Shown: positions 1-11,076 of the stretch, piece after piece
Layout: each line of letters begins with the position of its first letter
How positions within the stretch are numbered: the first letter of the stretch is position 1
Source of the DNA: Hemileia vastatrix
Lineage: Eukaryota > Basidiomycota > Pucciniomycetes > Pucciniales > Zaghouaniaceae
Direction: 5' to 3'
Assembly: GCA_030280995.1 (NCBI GenBank)
Contig: JASXTE010000003.1
Coordinates: 62,001 to 126,000 of the forward strand
Length of the DNA: 64,000 bases
Made by a program: the position numbers and the translations under genes
The notes under the pieces: model-generated
What the model was told of the DNA's origin: nothing
Seen by the model: the letters and a program-made list of their open reading frames with translations, nothing else
Databases searched by the model: none

Positions 1-2
1 CC

Positions 3-236
3 GTATCCACCAGGCCAGGAAATAAGTCCTTCACAGGAACTTGTGGGAGTTGGATTAAAAGGGTAGTTTCTCGCCAATCTTCAAGAAACTCACTTAATAC
101 CCAGCATGATGCCGATGTTGATCTTACCTCTATAGAAGAGCCAGAAGCTGAGCAACTAAGAAGACAAATACGGCTTGAGACTGCCCTGGCTGATTTTAGG
201 AGGATGGATCGTGCATTGCGCAACCTGGGTATCTAA
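3..236 (+). CDS. 3' end of an unrecognised protein-coding gene (partial)
   Basis: The reading frame is open from the window edge and ends at TAA 234-236, giving 77 codons. The peptide is mixed and hydrophilic. Its last 35 residues are rich in E, R, L and A (ending in RRMDRALRNLGI) and look like a short helical or coiled-coil tail. No upstream start can be seen because the gene is cut by the window edge, and an intron boundary inside the visible part cannot be excluded. Base composition is less AT-rich than the following 3 kb, which fits coding sequence. I do not recognise the family and assign no function. It is the only stretch in the window that looks like host coding DNA rather than repeat DNA. 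Confidence 0.45.
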   Translation, partial: VSTRPGNKSFTGTCGSWIKRVVSRQSSRNSLNTQHDADVDLTSIEEPEAEQLRRQIRLETALADFRRMDRALRNLGI

Positions 237-3200
237 CTCAATTTTTGTCTTTTGGAATATTTATCTTTTCGATAGATTTGTTTTGATATTTTTATGAGCG
301 CACAAGTATATCAATGTTTTTATTAGGCATTTACCTGGCAGGATTCATCTTTCATCATCTCAATATTTTATATATTCATAAATATGAAGCACTTATGGTA
401 AAATACAGGTGAAATCGTTGTTCATACATGCATACCTTGTGATTGTTTTACTCTTAAAATCATTCCTTGATGATATCACAAAGCTACTCTTTTATGTTTT
501 CGTGTTTAAATATGTCTTTTCAATTTTGTCACTGTGTTTATACGATCCTCTCTCGGCTCAATTATACCTATACTCTCTTTTGATCTACCTTTTTCAAAAA
601 GAAAAAAAAATGGTTGGGCGGTGTTGTAATGTCTTGGTATTTTGCTAATGTGAGATAATAATTAAAAAAAAAATTTAATATTTAAGCTTAATTATTCATC
701 TACCTTGTCTTGAAACAATTATTTTTTCTCGTATTAATATGAAATGAATCATTTTTTACATGGCGCAAATTGCAATGGCACTATTATTTCTTAAAAATAT
801 ATCTTTTATGCATTTTTGTTTTTCGCTAAATGTAACGAGTATCGAGAAGATTCTTCCAGTATCTGATTTAATTACATGCTGTGATGCATACTTTGTCGAT
901 GGAAAATTATGGTGAGTTTGGTTTTTAATTGAAATGCAAGAATAATGAATCATAGATGAAGGATACTTCAATCTTATATTGACCATGTATGATGCATCTG
1001 TTACGTGTTGGAAATTCAAATTTTTTCATTATTTTTCTTTCAAAGCTGTTTCGGAAAACTATCTTTACACTCGGTAATATACTCGTGGTGCCTTGAGAAA
1101 GAGACTGGAAGATAGCAGCTTTAAATATCGTGAAATGACGCAAATTCAAATGAACTAGGTTCCAAATTTCATCAATCAATGGTTATAGAAAATTTTAAAT
1201 CTGAAAAGAGTTTATGTTGGTTCTCTTGAGTATAAGTATCCTTTTAAACATATGTGGGTCAGGGGTTGTCTGCCTTAAGAATGATTATACTAGGGAAAAC
1301 ACACTCACAAAAAAAGATGCAACGATCACAAATCTATCCGATGATGCACTAATGTTGTCTTGGACCACAAAAAAATCTTCAACCTGTACATACATACAGC
1401 TACTTTCACATACCTTACGGCTCTCTGAAAAAAAGATTATCTCTTCTACCCCCCGCAAAATGCGAGTTCGCGACAACTATCCTGAAGGAATTAGGTTTGG
1501 AACTATCCAATGAGCTAGATGCACAAGGTGAAATGACCTAAACTCATATTCTGAGGAAGGCAGGAGAGGAAAACGCTTTCAGAATGCCGCAACCTTTTGC
1601 AAGTAGCTGTATCAGCAGAGCTTGCTCATCACTTTTCAGGTTAAACTACATCATGCAAGACACCACACTAAATCTGATCTCTTGAATGCAAATAAATTTA
1701 AATGAGAAGATGAATCGTAAAAATAATCTTTATTCCAGCAATGTTTATAACATTGAATTTATCTGAAAGTACGACCAAATAGGTAAAAGAGGATATCAAA
1801 GTTTCTCTAACGAAGACTCAAGCTCTGCATAGCTGTGAATATGTGGCGCAGGATGAAAAACTTTCTTTCCGGTAGGTCTCGAATTGGAGATTGGTCAAAG
1901 AGGCTAATAGCACATTTACAATGGTGCTGTGGATATTTTGACGTGTTTTGTTCTTCCAAAGCAAATGAACGACTTTTACGACCATGTAATGATGACTTAA
2001 ACGAAAACTACATTGCCCTTATATTTTTTCCGATTTCCGGTACTCTACACCACTCACTTGATCTTCTTTAGCATGTGACATGAGTCCCATTAAATCCGGG
2101 TTGTGTAGACTCTCAGAATATTTATGCAATCGCTGTGATTTTGATTGTGATGTTTGGTCTTCACCCTACTCCCCGCGCTCTCAGTTTATATACATATATA
2201 TATATATTATCTTTCAAGGCGCAAGGAAATGAAAGATACTACTTCAAGTAAGGGATAAAGTATAATAAATGGCTCGTGCGTTAACACATATGCCATTATT
2301 GTCCACTTTTATAGAAGGGTCACTTATCTAAATTTATATTTCTTTAGTTGACACGTAACTACTTATTGGCAATTAATAGACAACTTATGTATTCAACCAT
2401 GCTACTTGTCTATCTTCATCACCCGTGTAATAGTTTCTTTCTTGAAATGGCCCACAAGTGGTTTATTTTTCAACCTGTACAAATTGTATCAAATTTCCCT
2501 TTTTGTACCCAGTGTTTTCTAATGATCATCGAGTTGTATAGATTGGTCAATGGAATTAAGGTTATGGTTACAAACAAATGATGAGTGGGAGAGAAATTTT
2601 TTATCAAAATTTTCACTCTTTTTACAACTAATTAAATGTGCAAAGCTCATTTTCAAACAAGGTCTCAAGATTATCGACAGGAAAAGAACTGTAAGAAGAT
2701 TAAAATATTTCAGTAACCAATATATATATATATATATATATTGAAAAAGAAAGAGAAAAGAAGAAAGGTTTGACGTCCAGCACTGATAAAGAAGAAATTT
2801 GACAATATTATAAATCTAATAAAGGAAAAATAAAAATGTTTAAGTAAACTGCAACATAAATACAACTAATAAAAACTCTCAAAGGGAGCAAATCGTATCT
2901 GTAACTATTAAATCATACGGTCCAGAGATAACGAGTAATCGCTCTCCTCGCAGCACGTGATATATTTGGAAAATTTGACCCAGAGCAAGAAAATCATCCA
3001 TGGGATTTAAAGGTATTTCACACTTCTCTTCGATAAGCAAGCGCCTGATTCATATTATTATGGTTAACAACTTAATTTTCAAATTTTGCAAGATAGGACA
3101 TCCATTCATGCACAAATTAAAATCGACAAGGTAGATATTAAACTTGACCGCAGAGGATACATACAGCCAAGACAGTGAAGCTTGGTGAATTTGCCAAAAA

Positions 3201-3483
3201 AAAATTGCTACTTTTTTTGAATCGAAAAATTCTGAAAAAAAATGAATGAAAAAAGTGATGCAGCTAGTCCTGGAAAGCTTGAAATTGTCTCAAGTACAGA
3301 TCAGCCTCCTTAAACTTATGATTTTGGCGGGGGATAGGACGTAAGACAACCGCAAGCTTTACAGTATTAACTGTAGAAATGATGCAGCGGGACTCACTGC
3401 AACAAATATTCGTTTCGTATTAGGGCGCAACAATGGCGCAACGATTACGCAACAGTTAAGTAACAATTGTTTTTAGCACCTAA
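237..3483. other. AT-rich non-coding stretch
   Basis: No gene is supported. There are only short chance ORFs, the longest about 100 codons at 1214-1513. Short TA-type microsatellites lie near 2190-2210 and 2718-2742. Splice-like signals occur near 2954-3180, but no consistent frame connects them. Confidence 0.5.
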
Positions 3484-5903
3484 CACTACGCACCAAGTAA
3501 GATATCCCTCATGGAGATATCCAGCGCGAGTTGGGGATATTTTAGGGAGGGACATATGGCCAGAAAAATAAATGTAAGAAAAGTAAGTGCGAGAAAAATA
3601 AGTGCGAGAAAAGTAAATGTAAGAAAAATCATTTGCGACCATGAGAATGTTTTTTTTTTTCGAAAAAAAATTGTAAACACTACGCACCAAGTAACACTAC
3701 GCACCAAGTAAGATATCCCTGATGGGGATATCCAGCGCGAGTTGGTGATATTTTAGGGAGGGACATAAGGTCAGAAAAATAAATGCAAGAAAAGTAAGTG
3801 CAAGAAAAATAAGTGCGAGAAAAATAAGTGTAAGAAAAATCGTTTGCGACCTTGAGAATATTTTTTTCAAAAAAAAAAAAATTATGAAAAAAAAAACAGA
3901 GAAAAAAATAAAAAATGAAATAAAAAATCATTTTTTGGAGAAACAAAAATTAAAAAAACAAAATTTCCCATGCTTGCGAGATATTTTTCTTACACTTATT
4001 TTTCTCACATATTTTTTTGGCGCATGTTTTCCTTACACATATTTTTCTCGCACATATTTTTCTTACACATATTTTTCAATCCTTATGTCCCTCTCTATAA
4101 TATCCCTAACTCGCGCTTGATATCCCCATCAGGGATATCTTACTTGGTGCGTAGTGATACCCCCTATTGTAGGGAGGGACATAAGGATAGAAAAATATGT
4201 GCGAGAAAAATATGTGTAAGGAAAATATGTGCAAAAAAAATGTGAGAAAAATAACTGTAAGAAAAATATCTTGCAACCATGGGAAATTTTGTTTTTTAGT
4301 TTTTTTTTCTCTTCATAAATGATTTTTTATTTCATTTTTTATTTTTTTCCGTTTTTTCACAATTTTTTTTTGAAAAAAAATTTCTCATGGTCGCGAATGA
4401 TTTTTTTTACACTTACGTTTCTCGCACTTATTTTTCTGACCTTATGTCCCTCCCTAGAATATCCCTAATTCGGGCCGGATATCTCTTCCATCAGGGATAT
4501 CTTACTTGGTGCGTAGTTTTTCGAAAAAAAATTGTGAAAAAACAGAAAAAAATAAAAAATGAAATAAAAAATCATTTTTTTATGAGAAAAAAATTAAAAA
4601 ACAAAATTTCCCATGGTTGCAAGATATTTTTCTTACACTTATTTTTCTCACATATTTTTTTTGCACATATTTTCCTTACACATATTTTTCTCACACATAT
4701 TTTTCTTACACATATTTTTCTATCCTTATGTCCCTCCCTAAAATATCCCCAACTCGCGCTGGATATCCCCATCAGGGATATCTTACTTGGTGTGAAGTGT
4801 AAGATATCCCTGATGGGGATATCCAGCGCAAGTTAGGGATATTTTAGGGAGGGGCATAAAGTCAGAAAAATAAATGTAAGAAAAGTAAGTGCGAGAAAAG
4901 TAAGTGTAAGAAAAATCATTTGTGACCATGAGATTTTTTTTTCAAAAAAAAATTGTAAAAAAACAGAAAAAAAAAACATGAAATAAAAAATCATTTCTTT
5001 CGAGAAAAAAAAATTAAAAAACAAAATTTCCCATGGTTGCAGATATTTTTCTTACACTTATCTTTCTCACATATTTTTCTCGCACATATTTTTCTATCCT
5101 TATGTCCCTTCTTACAATATCCCCAACTCGCGCTGGATATCCCCATCAGGGATATCTCACTTGGTGCGTAGTGAAAAGAACAGAAAAAGATAAAAATGAA
5201 ATAAATAATCTTTTTTTTGGAAAAAAAAATAATTAATTTTTTTTTTCCCCATGGTTGCCAGATATTTTTCTTACACTTACTTTTCTCACATATTTTTTTT
5301 CCACATATTTTCCTTGCACTTACTTTTCTTACATTTATTTTTCTGACCTTATCTCCCTCCCTAAAATATCCCCAACTCGCGCTGGATATCCCCATCAGGG
5401 ATATCTTACCATGTGCATAGTGTAAAGGTCTCAAGTGGGGCTTAAATGAAAAAAATATTTGTCTCGTAACTGTTGCATAATTGTTGCGCCTCATGGCAAA
5501 ACAAAAATGTGTCGTACACTACACACCAAGTAAGATATCCCTGATGGGGATATCCAGCGCAAGTTAGGGATAATTTAGGGAGGGGTATACGGTCGGAAAA
5601 ATAAATGTAAGAAAAGTAAGTGCAAGAAAAATAAGTGTGAAAACAGTAAGCGTAAGGAAAATCATTTGCAGCCATGAGAATATTTTTTTTTCAAAAAAAA
5701 TTTGTAAAAGAACAGAAAAAAAATAAAATAAAAAATCTTCTTTTTGGAGAAATAAAAAATAAAAAATTCCCATGGTTGCAAGATATTTTTCTTACACTTA
5801 TTTTTCTCACATAATTTTTTTTCACATATTTTCCTTACACATATTTTTCTATCCTTATGTCCCTCCCTAAAATATCTCCAACTCGCGCTGGATTTCCCCA
5901 TTA
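3484..5903. repeat. Cluster of fold-back (MITE-like) repeats
   Basis: About six related units are packed head to tail and head to head. A full unit starts with CACTACGCACCAAGTAAG, continues into GATATCCC-x5-GGGATATC, CAGCGCGAGTTGGGG and GGGAGGGACATAAGG, and ends with the reverse complement of the same blocks. Complete or nearly complete units are 3694-4156 and 4800-5173. Truncated ones are 3484-3693, 4157-4517, 4518-4799, 5174-5422 and 5517-5903. Inside each arm is a run of 12-nt variants of the type AAGTGYRAGAAA; the centre is A/T tracts plus CCATGGTTGC. ORFs that run through the units only reflect the 12-nt periodicity and are open on both strands. The last unit breaks off at about 5903, where a Harbinger element begins. 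Confidence 0.8.
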
Positions 5904-6276
5904 GAGCATCTCGACTCGTTTTGGTAAACCCATTTGGTATGCATATTTTACAGAAAATAGCGGCTAAAATTCCACACTCATCTATTTTCAGTCTTTTGGT
6001 AAAGGGTCAAATCAGTAATTTTTTCAGTAAATCGTGGATCTTTCCACGAATTATTGAATCATTAGTGGAACTCATTTTCTGCCCTGCCATTTTCTCAGTA
6101 ATTCATCTCACTTGGTCAGCCTCACGACACCTCACTACCTCCAATTCATTAAATCTTCACTCTTACCAAACACTTCATTACTTGCTATTTTCTTACTGAA
6201 CATAACTTTTCTCACTTCTCATCATCACATCTCACCAAAATTATCACATTTTTTATATTATAGTACTTTCTAAAAT

Positions 6277-7840
6277 ATGTCTACACCTCAAAGCTCCAGA
6301 AAATTGGAAAATAAGATAAAATGGTCACCGAATTGGTCTCAACATGAGGAGGAACAACTTGCTATATCTTGGATTTTTATTAGCGAGCAACCAGAATTTT
6401 CTACATACCAATCTGGGGAGATGTTTTATAGGAAAATCAAGAGCCATTTTAATGAGTATAGCAAGACACAATATAGAGATCATGAACAGATTAGAATCCG
6501 GTAAGTTTTATTCAATTTTTAGACTTACATTTTTATTAAAACTTGTTTATTATTTTTCAATAATCAACCTTAGATGGCAAGCCCTTAACACGTCCACCTT
6601 GAAGTTCAGCACTATCTATAACTCAATTGAAAGAAACCCACCTAGTGGAAGCTCACCCAGTGACTGGATGAGGCTTGCACTATCTCTTTATCAAGAACAA
6701 ACTAAATCATCTTTTAAAAGCTTGACTGCGTGGGACAAACAGTAAGAACGTTTAGATTTTTCTTTTCTTTATTATATATATATATGTGTAGATGTTAGTG
6801 CACACATGTAGAGCTGTGCTCATGTGCTTAGTTACGTTCTCATACTACTATTCAACCATATCTGTAGATGTTGAGAGAGATACTAACTTATATACTGGGC
6901 TATGTCTTTCTCTTTTGCCTGTCTTTTCTATCTCGCTCAATTAATATTTTATTTTACCTATAGGTTAGGTTCAAGCCTTTTCTTACTTGTTAATGATATT
7001 AATATTCTTTTATTTTACACTTAATTGTACATAGGTAACAGTGGCAGACTATTTTTATTAACGTCTGTTTCTGTTTTTACATTAAAAGGTTTGATTTTGT
7101 ATTTAGATTTTACCTATTTGTTTTTCTTCAGTCTTTTCTATCTCGCTCAATAAATATTTTATTTTACCTATAGGTAACAGCGGCACAAAGACCTATTCAG
7201 CGGCAGACTATTTTTATTAACGTCTGTTTCTGTTTTTACATTAAAAGGTAACAGCGGCAGACTATTTTTATTAACATCTGTTTCTGTTTTTACATTAAAA
7301 GAATCTAAGGCTTCTTTCACAAAAACTAGGCATTTTCCTAAATGGAGACTTGATACAAGTAAGGATCTTAAATCTAGTAACACATACTCAAGTGATATCA
7401 ATAGAGTAGAAGAGGCAAGCAGCGACATCGAAGTGGAAACACGTAGTGGCACCCCACAATCAGCCTTTTATCCATGTCCTCTGGGTCTAAAATCTTCAAA
7501 AAGACTTCGTATTAGTGAAGCAATCAATCTCGAGGAACAAACTAACCTGGCTTTGAAAATGGGTAAAATGGCAGAAAATTGATTATCAGCAATGAAGTTA
7601 ACGGAAAAACAAAATGAGCTTACCGAACAGAAAATTCTACTTACAAAAGAGAAACTTTCAATTCAAAAAGAGAGCCTCCAACTGGACAAAGAGAAAAATC
7701 TAAGTGAAGTGAGAGGTAATGATATGAAACAACTTCTACTACTTAAAGAAAATAATTGTTGTACTGATGAAGACTTGGAACTTTTACAAAAAATAAAGGA
7801 GGACATGAAAAGGAGGTGGATTGAAAAGAGTAACTCTTGA
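6277..7840 (+). pseudogene. Harbinger ORF1: Myb/SANT-like protein, one in-frame stop
   Basis: Three exons can be joined in one frame: 6277-6500, 6574-6741 and 7330-7840, with introns GTAAGT...CTTAG (73 nt) and GTAAGA...CTAG (588 nt). The product is about 300 residues. Exon 1 carries the Myb/SANT-like trihelix (KWSPNWSQHEEEQLAISWIF), exon 2 the following helix ending in LTAWDK, and exon 3 resumes with HFPKWR, which fits the usual W-x-x-x-x-x-PKW pattern of the family. The last 85 residues form a Q/E/K-rich coiled coil. In PIF/Harbinger elements this second protein binds the element's DNA and helps the transposase. TGA at 7580-7582 interrupts exon 3, so the copy is probably dead; an ATG at 7592 would give only the coiled-coil tail. 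Similar proteins are often mislabelled as NAM-associated. Confidence 0.7.
6915..7300 (+). repeat. Tandem duplications inside the Myb-gene intron
   Basis: The long second intron holds repeated blocks. GGCAGACTATTTTTATTAAC plus the following 30 nt occurs near 7043, 7202 and 7256, and CTTTTCTATCTCGCTCAAT plus 35 nt occurs near 6922 and 7132. The duplications account for the unusual length of this intron and carry several AG acceptor-like sites. Confidence 0.65.
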
Positions 7841-8090
7841 TTTAGTTTGTTAATTATTGTTTTATTTGTGAATTTTAAAATATATATAATGATTTAAAGA
7901 AAAATAAAAGTGCTTCAAAATGAATATGAAAGAGCAGTAATAATAAAAAGAAGTTTGAGTCAAAAATAAAACTTAATATATTTATTACTTGTATGGAGAG
8001 GAGTAAAATTACTTACCAGTAATTAGTCAGAAGAGTCATTTACTGCAAGGGCTTTTGGGTTACCATGTGGAGTATGCAAGGCAAAAATGC

Positions 8091-8518
8091 AGTCAAAAGA
8101 GCCATTTGCTGCTCGCCTGCAAGAAAGAAAAAAAAAGAAAAAAAGGGCAAGAGGAGAGAGGAGGGAAATAACTTACCAGTAAATTAATTGGATGAGCCAT
8201 TTGGTGCATGCCTACAAGAAAGAAAAAAAGAAAAAGAAAAACAAGAAAAAAATAGGCAAGAGGAGATAAATTACATACTATTTATTTTTTTTCTTTTTAC
8301 TTTTTTCTTTCTTAAAGGCAAGCACCAAATGGCTCTTCCGATTAATTACTGGTAAGATAAATTACTTAATATTAATTTTTTTTCCTCTTACTTTTTTCTT
8401 TCTTGCAGGCAAGCACCAAATGGCTCTTCCAATTAATTAATGGTAAGATATTTCCCTCCTCTCTCCTCTTGCCCTTTTTTTCTTTTTTTTTCTTTTGTGC
8501 AGGCAAGCAGCAAAATGG
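8091..8518. repeat. Long inverted repeat with about 120-bp arms
   Basis: The left arm (about 8091-8215) is the reverse complement of the right arm (about 8397-8518), with few mismatches. Both arms contain AAATGGCTC, a purine/pyrimidine tract and a CCTCTCTCCTCTTGCCC block. A third, partial copy of the arm (8216-8345) sits in the middle in both orientations, so the whole block can fold as nested hairpins. On the plus strand each right-arm copy reads as polypyrimidine, then GCAG, then GCAAGCA. Confidence 0.75.
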
Positions 8519-9294
8519 TCTTCCGACTACACTTTGAGCTTGCCAGGAGGCCCAGAAATAATATATATACTGGTCTGTTCCATCCCTTTTGACTCAATTT
8601 TCTTCTTTTTAATTATTATTTACATAATGCCTTACAAGTATTACATATATTTAGTTTTATTTTCAACTCACACTTTGTTTTATTTTTATATATTATTATA
8701 AAATAATAATCTTGTAATTTCCCTCATCAACAAGAACAATATATTGATTTGGCTTTGAAGTTCCTTTCAATCCGCTAAGTTCTTGTAAAGAAAACAACCA
8801 GAGAATTTTGGAATAAAAAAGAGACTTTGTAAAAGATAAAATACAAGTTTCATAAATAACTGATAATCATCAATGATGCATAAAAAAAGTTTGGAGGTGC
8901 ACCAAATATCTTTTGCAACTCCCTCCCAGGTGTGGTAAAAATCTTGGGTAAAGGCTGTTTGGACATATAGGATTCCCTGGGAAAGATATTCTTGTTCAAG
9001 GAAGCCAAGAAATATATAAAGTCTGCATCAAAGCTATCACCAACCAAAAAAAAGGCTGGCACTTGCTAACAAGCTTTATATATATAATATAAATTTATCT
9101 TAAGTTTTTATAATTTTTTAGTACTACACCATTACATTCTCATGTTATTCTATTGGGTGTGCATGTGATAGGTTAGTTGCGCTTCTCAATAGTTAAGGCT
9201 TGGGAAACTTATCCAAAGACTATTTTATATAATAAAAGGTATAGATACATTTGTATTACTACTTATCTCATTCTGAAATATATGTTGCTTACGG
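8519..9294. other. Intervening sequence of the Harbinger element, no gene seen
   Basis: No supported gene. A 70-codon minus-strand ORF at 8850-9062 has no recognised motif. ACGG at 9291-9294 is the left target duplication of element B. Confidence 0.45.
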
Positions 9295-9892
9295 TGTAGA
9301 CAATCCTATAGTACTAGCTATAAGCCTTGACCAAGGGAGTTGGAGAAAAACCAGAGAGAAAATCCCCTGTCCCTTTAGAAAAATAGAGTGAGATTTACTT
9401 GCTAAAGTAAGCTGGTTCCTGTTTTGCTAAAGCTCCTTTTCAACACACTTGACTGCTTGATGAGCCAAGAAAGTAGTCCCCAGATAGACTACCAGACCAA
9501 AGAACTGAAATGTAGAACAAAGTCCACACCAGAGACAGCAAAGATACTTGATGTAGGCTGCAAATTCACACCAGAGACAGCAATAATACTTGCTATAGCT
9601 TGCAAGACTATAACAGAGAAAACAGTTGCCAAAGTTAAGTTAAATGAAGAACTCACTTGCAACAAACACAGCCAATTGTGGCCAGAAAACAGTGAAAACT
9701 GAGTGAGGAACAATGAGATCACCTCCAGATGATTGTATGATGATTAAGGTTGCCCCAAACTGTCTTATTCACTATGTACACACAGACCACTAACTAAGAG
9801 CCCATGTGCACCCACCAATCTGGCGCCTGTACCCGCCAAATAGCATAAAAAACCCTCCTGAAGCGCTCCCCAACCTCCTAAAACAGAGGCGT
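9295..9892 (-). repeat. 3' LTR of element B, outer part
   Basis: It begins TGTAGACAATCC, the reverse complement of the family's LTR end, and stops abruptly at 9892, where A is inserted. Together with 22971-23465 it rebuilds exactly 1,093 bp, the LTR length of element A. It keeps a 42-bp internal tandem duplication (ACACCAGAGACAGCAA block twice) that the 5' LTR of B has lost. Confidence 0.88.
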
Positions 9893-10985
9893 TGTGGTCT
9901 TCCAACATTGGCAAGGGCCTTTGTTGTGTGATTTGGCGCTGTTTGTGCATGTCTTAATTGACATCTGTTAAGGAATTTGGTATTTTTCTGGTTTTATCCC
10001 GTGGATATTGGGTCTGCCGGTATGTGGGTACTATCATTGGATAGCCCTGGTTTTTCTCTATATTTTATGTCTTGTAGACATTTTTCATATTCTGAGTATT
10101 AAGGGGTCATTTCCTCATTTTTCATTTATAAAAGATTGCTGTTTAATTTTGTTTTTCGTGTTTTATGGGCTAACCTTAAGTCTTAGGGTTAAGTGCTTAG
10201 TACCATTGGATAGAGCTAATTTTTCTCTATATTTCATGTCTCAATGTTGTTATAGTGAAATTCCGTCTTTTAAAGGTTTTAGTAGTTGTAGCTAATTTTT
10301 CTAAGTAGATTAGTGGTTATTATTGGTTTTCTGGCTTCAGGGAGGCCGGGCCGCTTCAGGCATCATCTCCGACGTCGGGCGGCCCACCCGCCTCTGTTTT
10401 AGGAGGTTGGGGAGCGCTCCAGGAGGGTTTTTTATGCAATTTGGCAGGTACAGGCGCCAGATTGGTGGGTGCGCATGGGCTTTTAGTTAGTGGTCTTTGT
10501 GTACATAGTGAATAAGATAGTTTGGGGAAACCTTAATCATCATACAACCATCCGGAGGTGATCTCATTGTTCCTCACTCAGTTTTCACTGTTTTCTGGCC
10601 ACAATTGGCTGTGTTTGTTGCAAGTAAGTTCTTCATTTAACTTAACTTTGGCAACTGTTTTCTCTGTTATAGTCTTGCAAGCTATAGCAAGTATTATTGC
10701 TGTCTCTGGTGTGGATTTGCAGCCTACATCAAGTATCTTTGCTGTCTCTGGTGTGGACTCTGTTCTACATTTCAGTTCTTTGGTCTGGTAGTCTATCTGG
10801 GGACTACATTCTTGGCTCATCAAGCAGTCAAGTGTGTTAAAAAGGGGCTTTAGCAAAACAGGAACCAACTTACTTTAGCAAGTAAATCTCACTCTATTTT
10901 TCTAAAGGGACAGGGGATTTTCTCTCTTGTTTTTCTCCAACTCCCTTGGTCAAGGCCTATTGCTAGTACTATAGGATTGTCTACA
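9893..10985 (+). repeat. 5' LTR of element A
   Basis: 1,093 bp from TGTGGTCTTCC to GATTGTCTACA, with the usual TG...CA ends. The 3' LTR (21874-22966) has the same length. Two stretches stay free of stops on both strands (about 10008-10295 and 10558-10868), probably chance or composition rather than genes. The ends GGGACAGGGGATTTT and CCAACTCCCTTGG are shared with other LTR families in the window. Confidence 0.92.
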
Positions 10986-10989
10986 TTTC

Positions 10990-11006
10990 TGGCGACCAAC
11001 GTGGGG
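10990..11006 (+). other. Primer binding site, tRNA-Lys(CUU) type (element A)
   Basis: TGGCGACCAACGTGGGG lies 4 nt after the LTR. Apart from one base (A instead of C at the sixth position) it complements the 3' end of eukaryotic tRNA-Lys(CUU), the same primer site known as Lys1,2 in several retroviruses. Element B has the unmutated form. Confidence 0.85.
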
Positions 11007-11076
11007 TAGAACTTGCTAGTTCTTTGGAATCTCTGTTTTCTTTGGTTGGCTCTTTTTGGTGTTTTGGACTGGAGGA

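Larger units (their letters stand above)
5903..9294 (+). mobile_element. PIF/Harbinger-type DNA transposon, left portion
   Basis: The left end is placed where the fold-back repeat is interrupted. The sequence there is TTA followed by GAGCATCTCGACTCG, a start resembling PIF/Harbinger terminal inverted repeats, which usually insert at 3-bp TWA sites. The segment contains a spliced Myb/SANT-like ORF1 gene and a large inverted repeat. Its continuation is at 36552-37019, on the other side of element B (target duplication ACGG), where a transposase fragment runs on the minus strand. Myb gene and transposase facing each other is a usual arrangement in this superfamily. The right terminus is not in the window; it was lost when LTR C at 37020 formed. 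The exact left boundary is an inference. Confidence 0.55.

Noticed and set aside
1214..1513. ORF of 99 codons with a hydrophobic N-terminus, as in a small secreted protein
   Set aside because: Only the first 20 residues look like a signal peptide. No conserved motif, no paired cysteines, and the surrounding DNA is non-coding in character.
2954..3172. Exon-like pieces between splice-like signals (RDIFGKFDPEQENHPWDLK and IDKVDIKLDRRGYIQPRQ)
   Set aside because: The two pieces cannot be joined in one frame with any GT-AG pair I could find, and no family was recognised.
3445..5901. Many ORFs with repeated KICVRK- or YFSHTYFS-like peptides
   Set aside because: They are translations of the fold-back repeats, open on both strands, and follow the 12-nt periodicity.
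8850..9062. 70-codon minus-strand ORF as a further piece of the Harbinger transposase
   Set aside because: It lies beyond the natural end of the transposase frame and shows none of the conserved DDE blocks.
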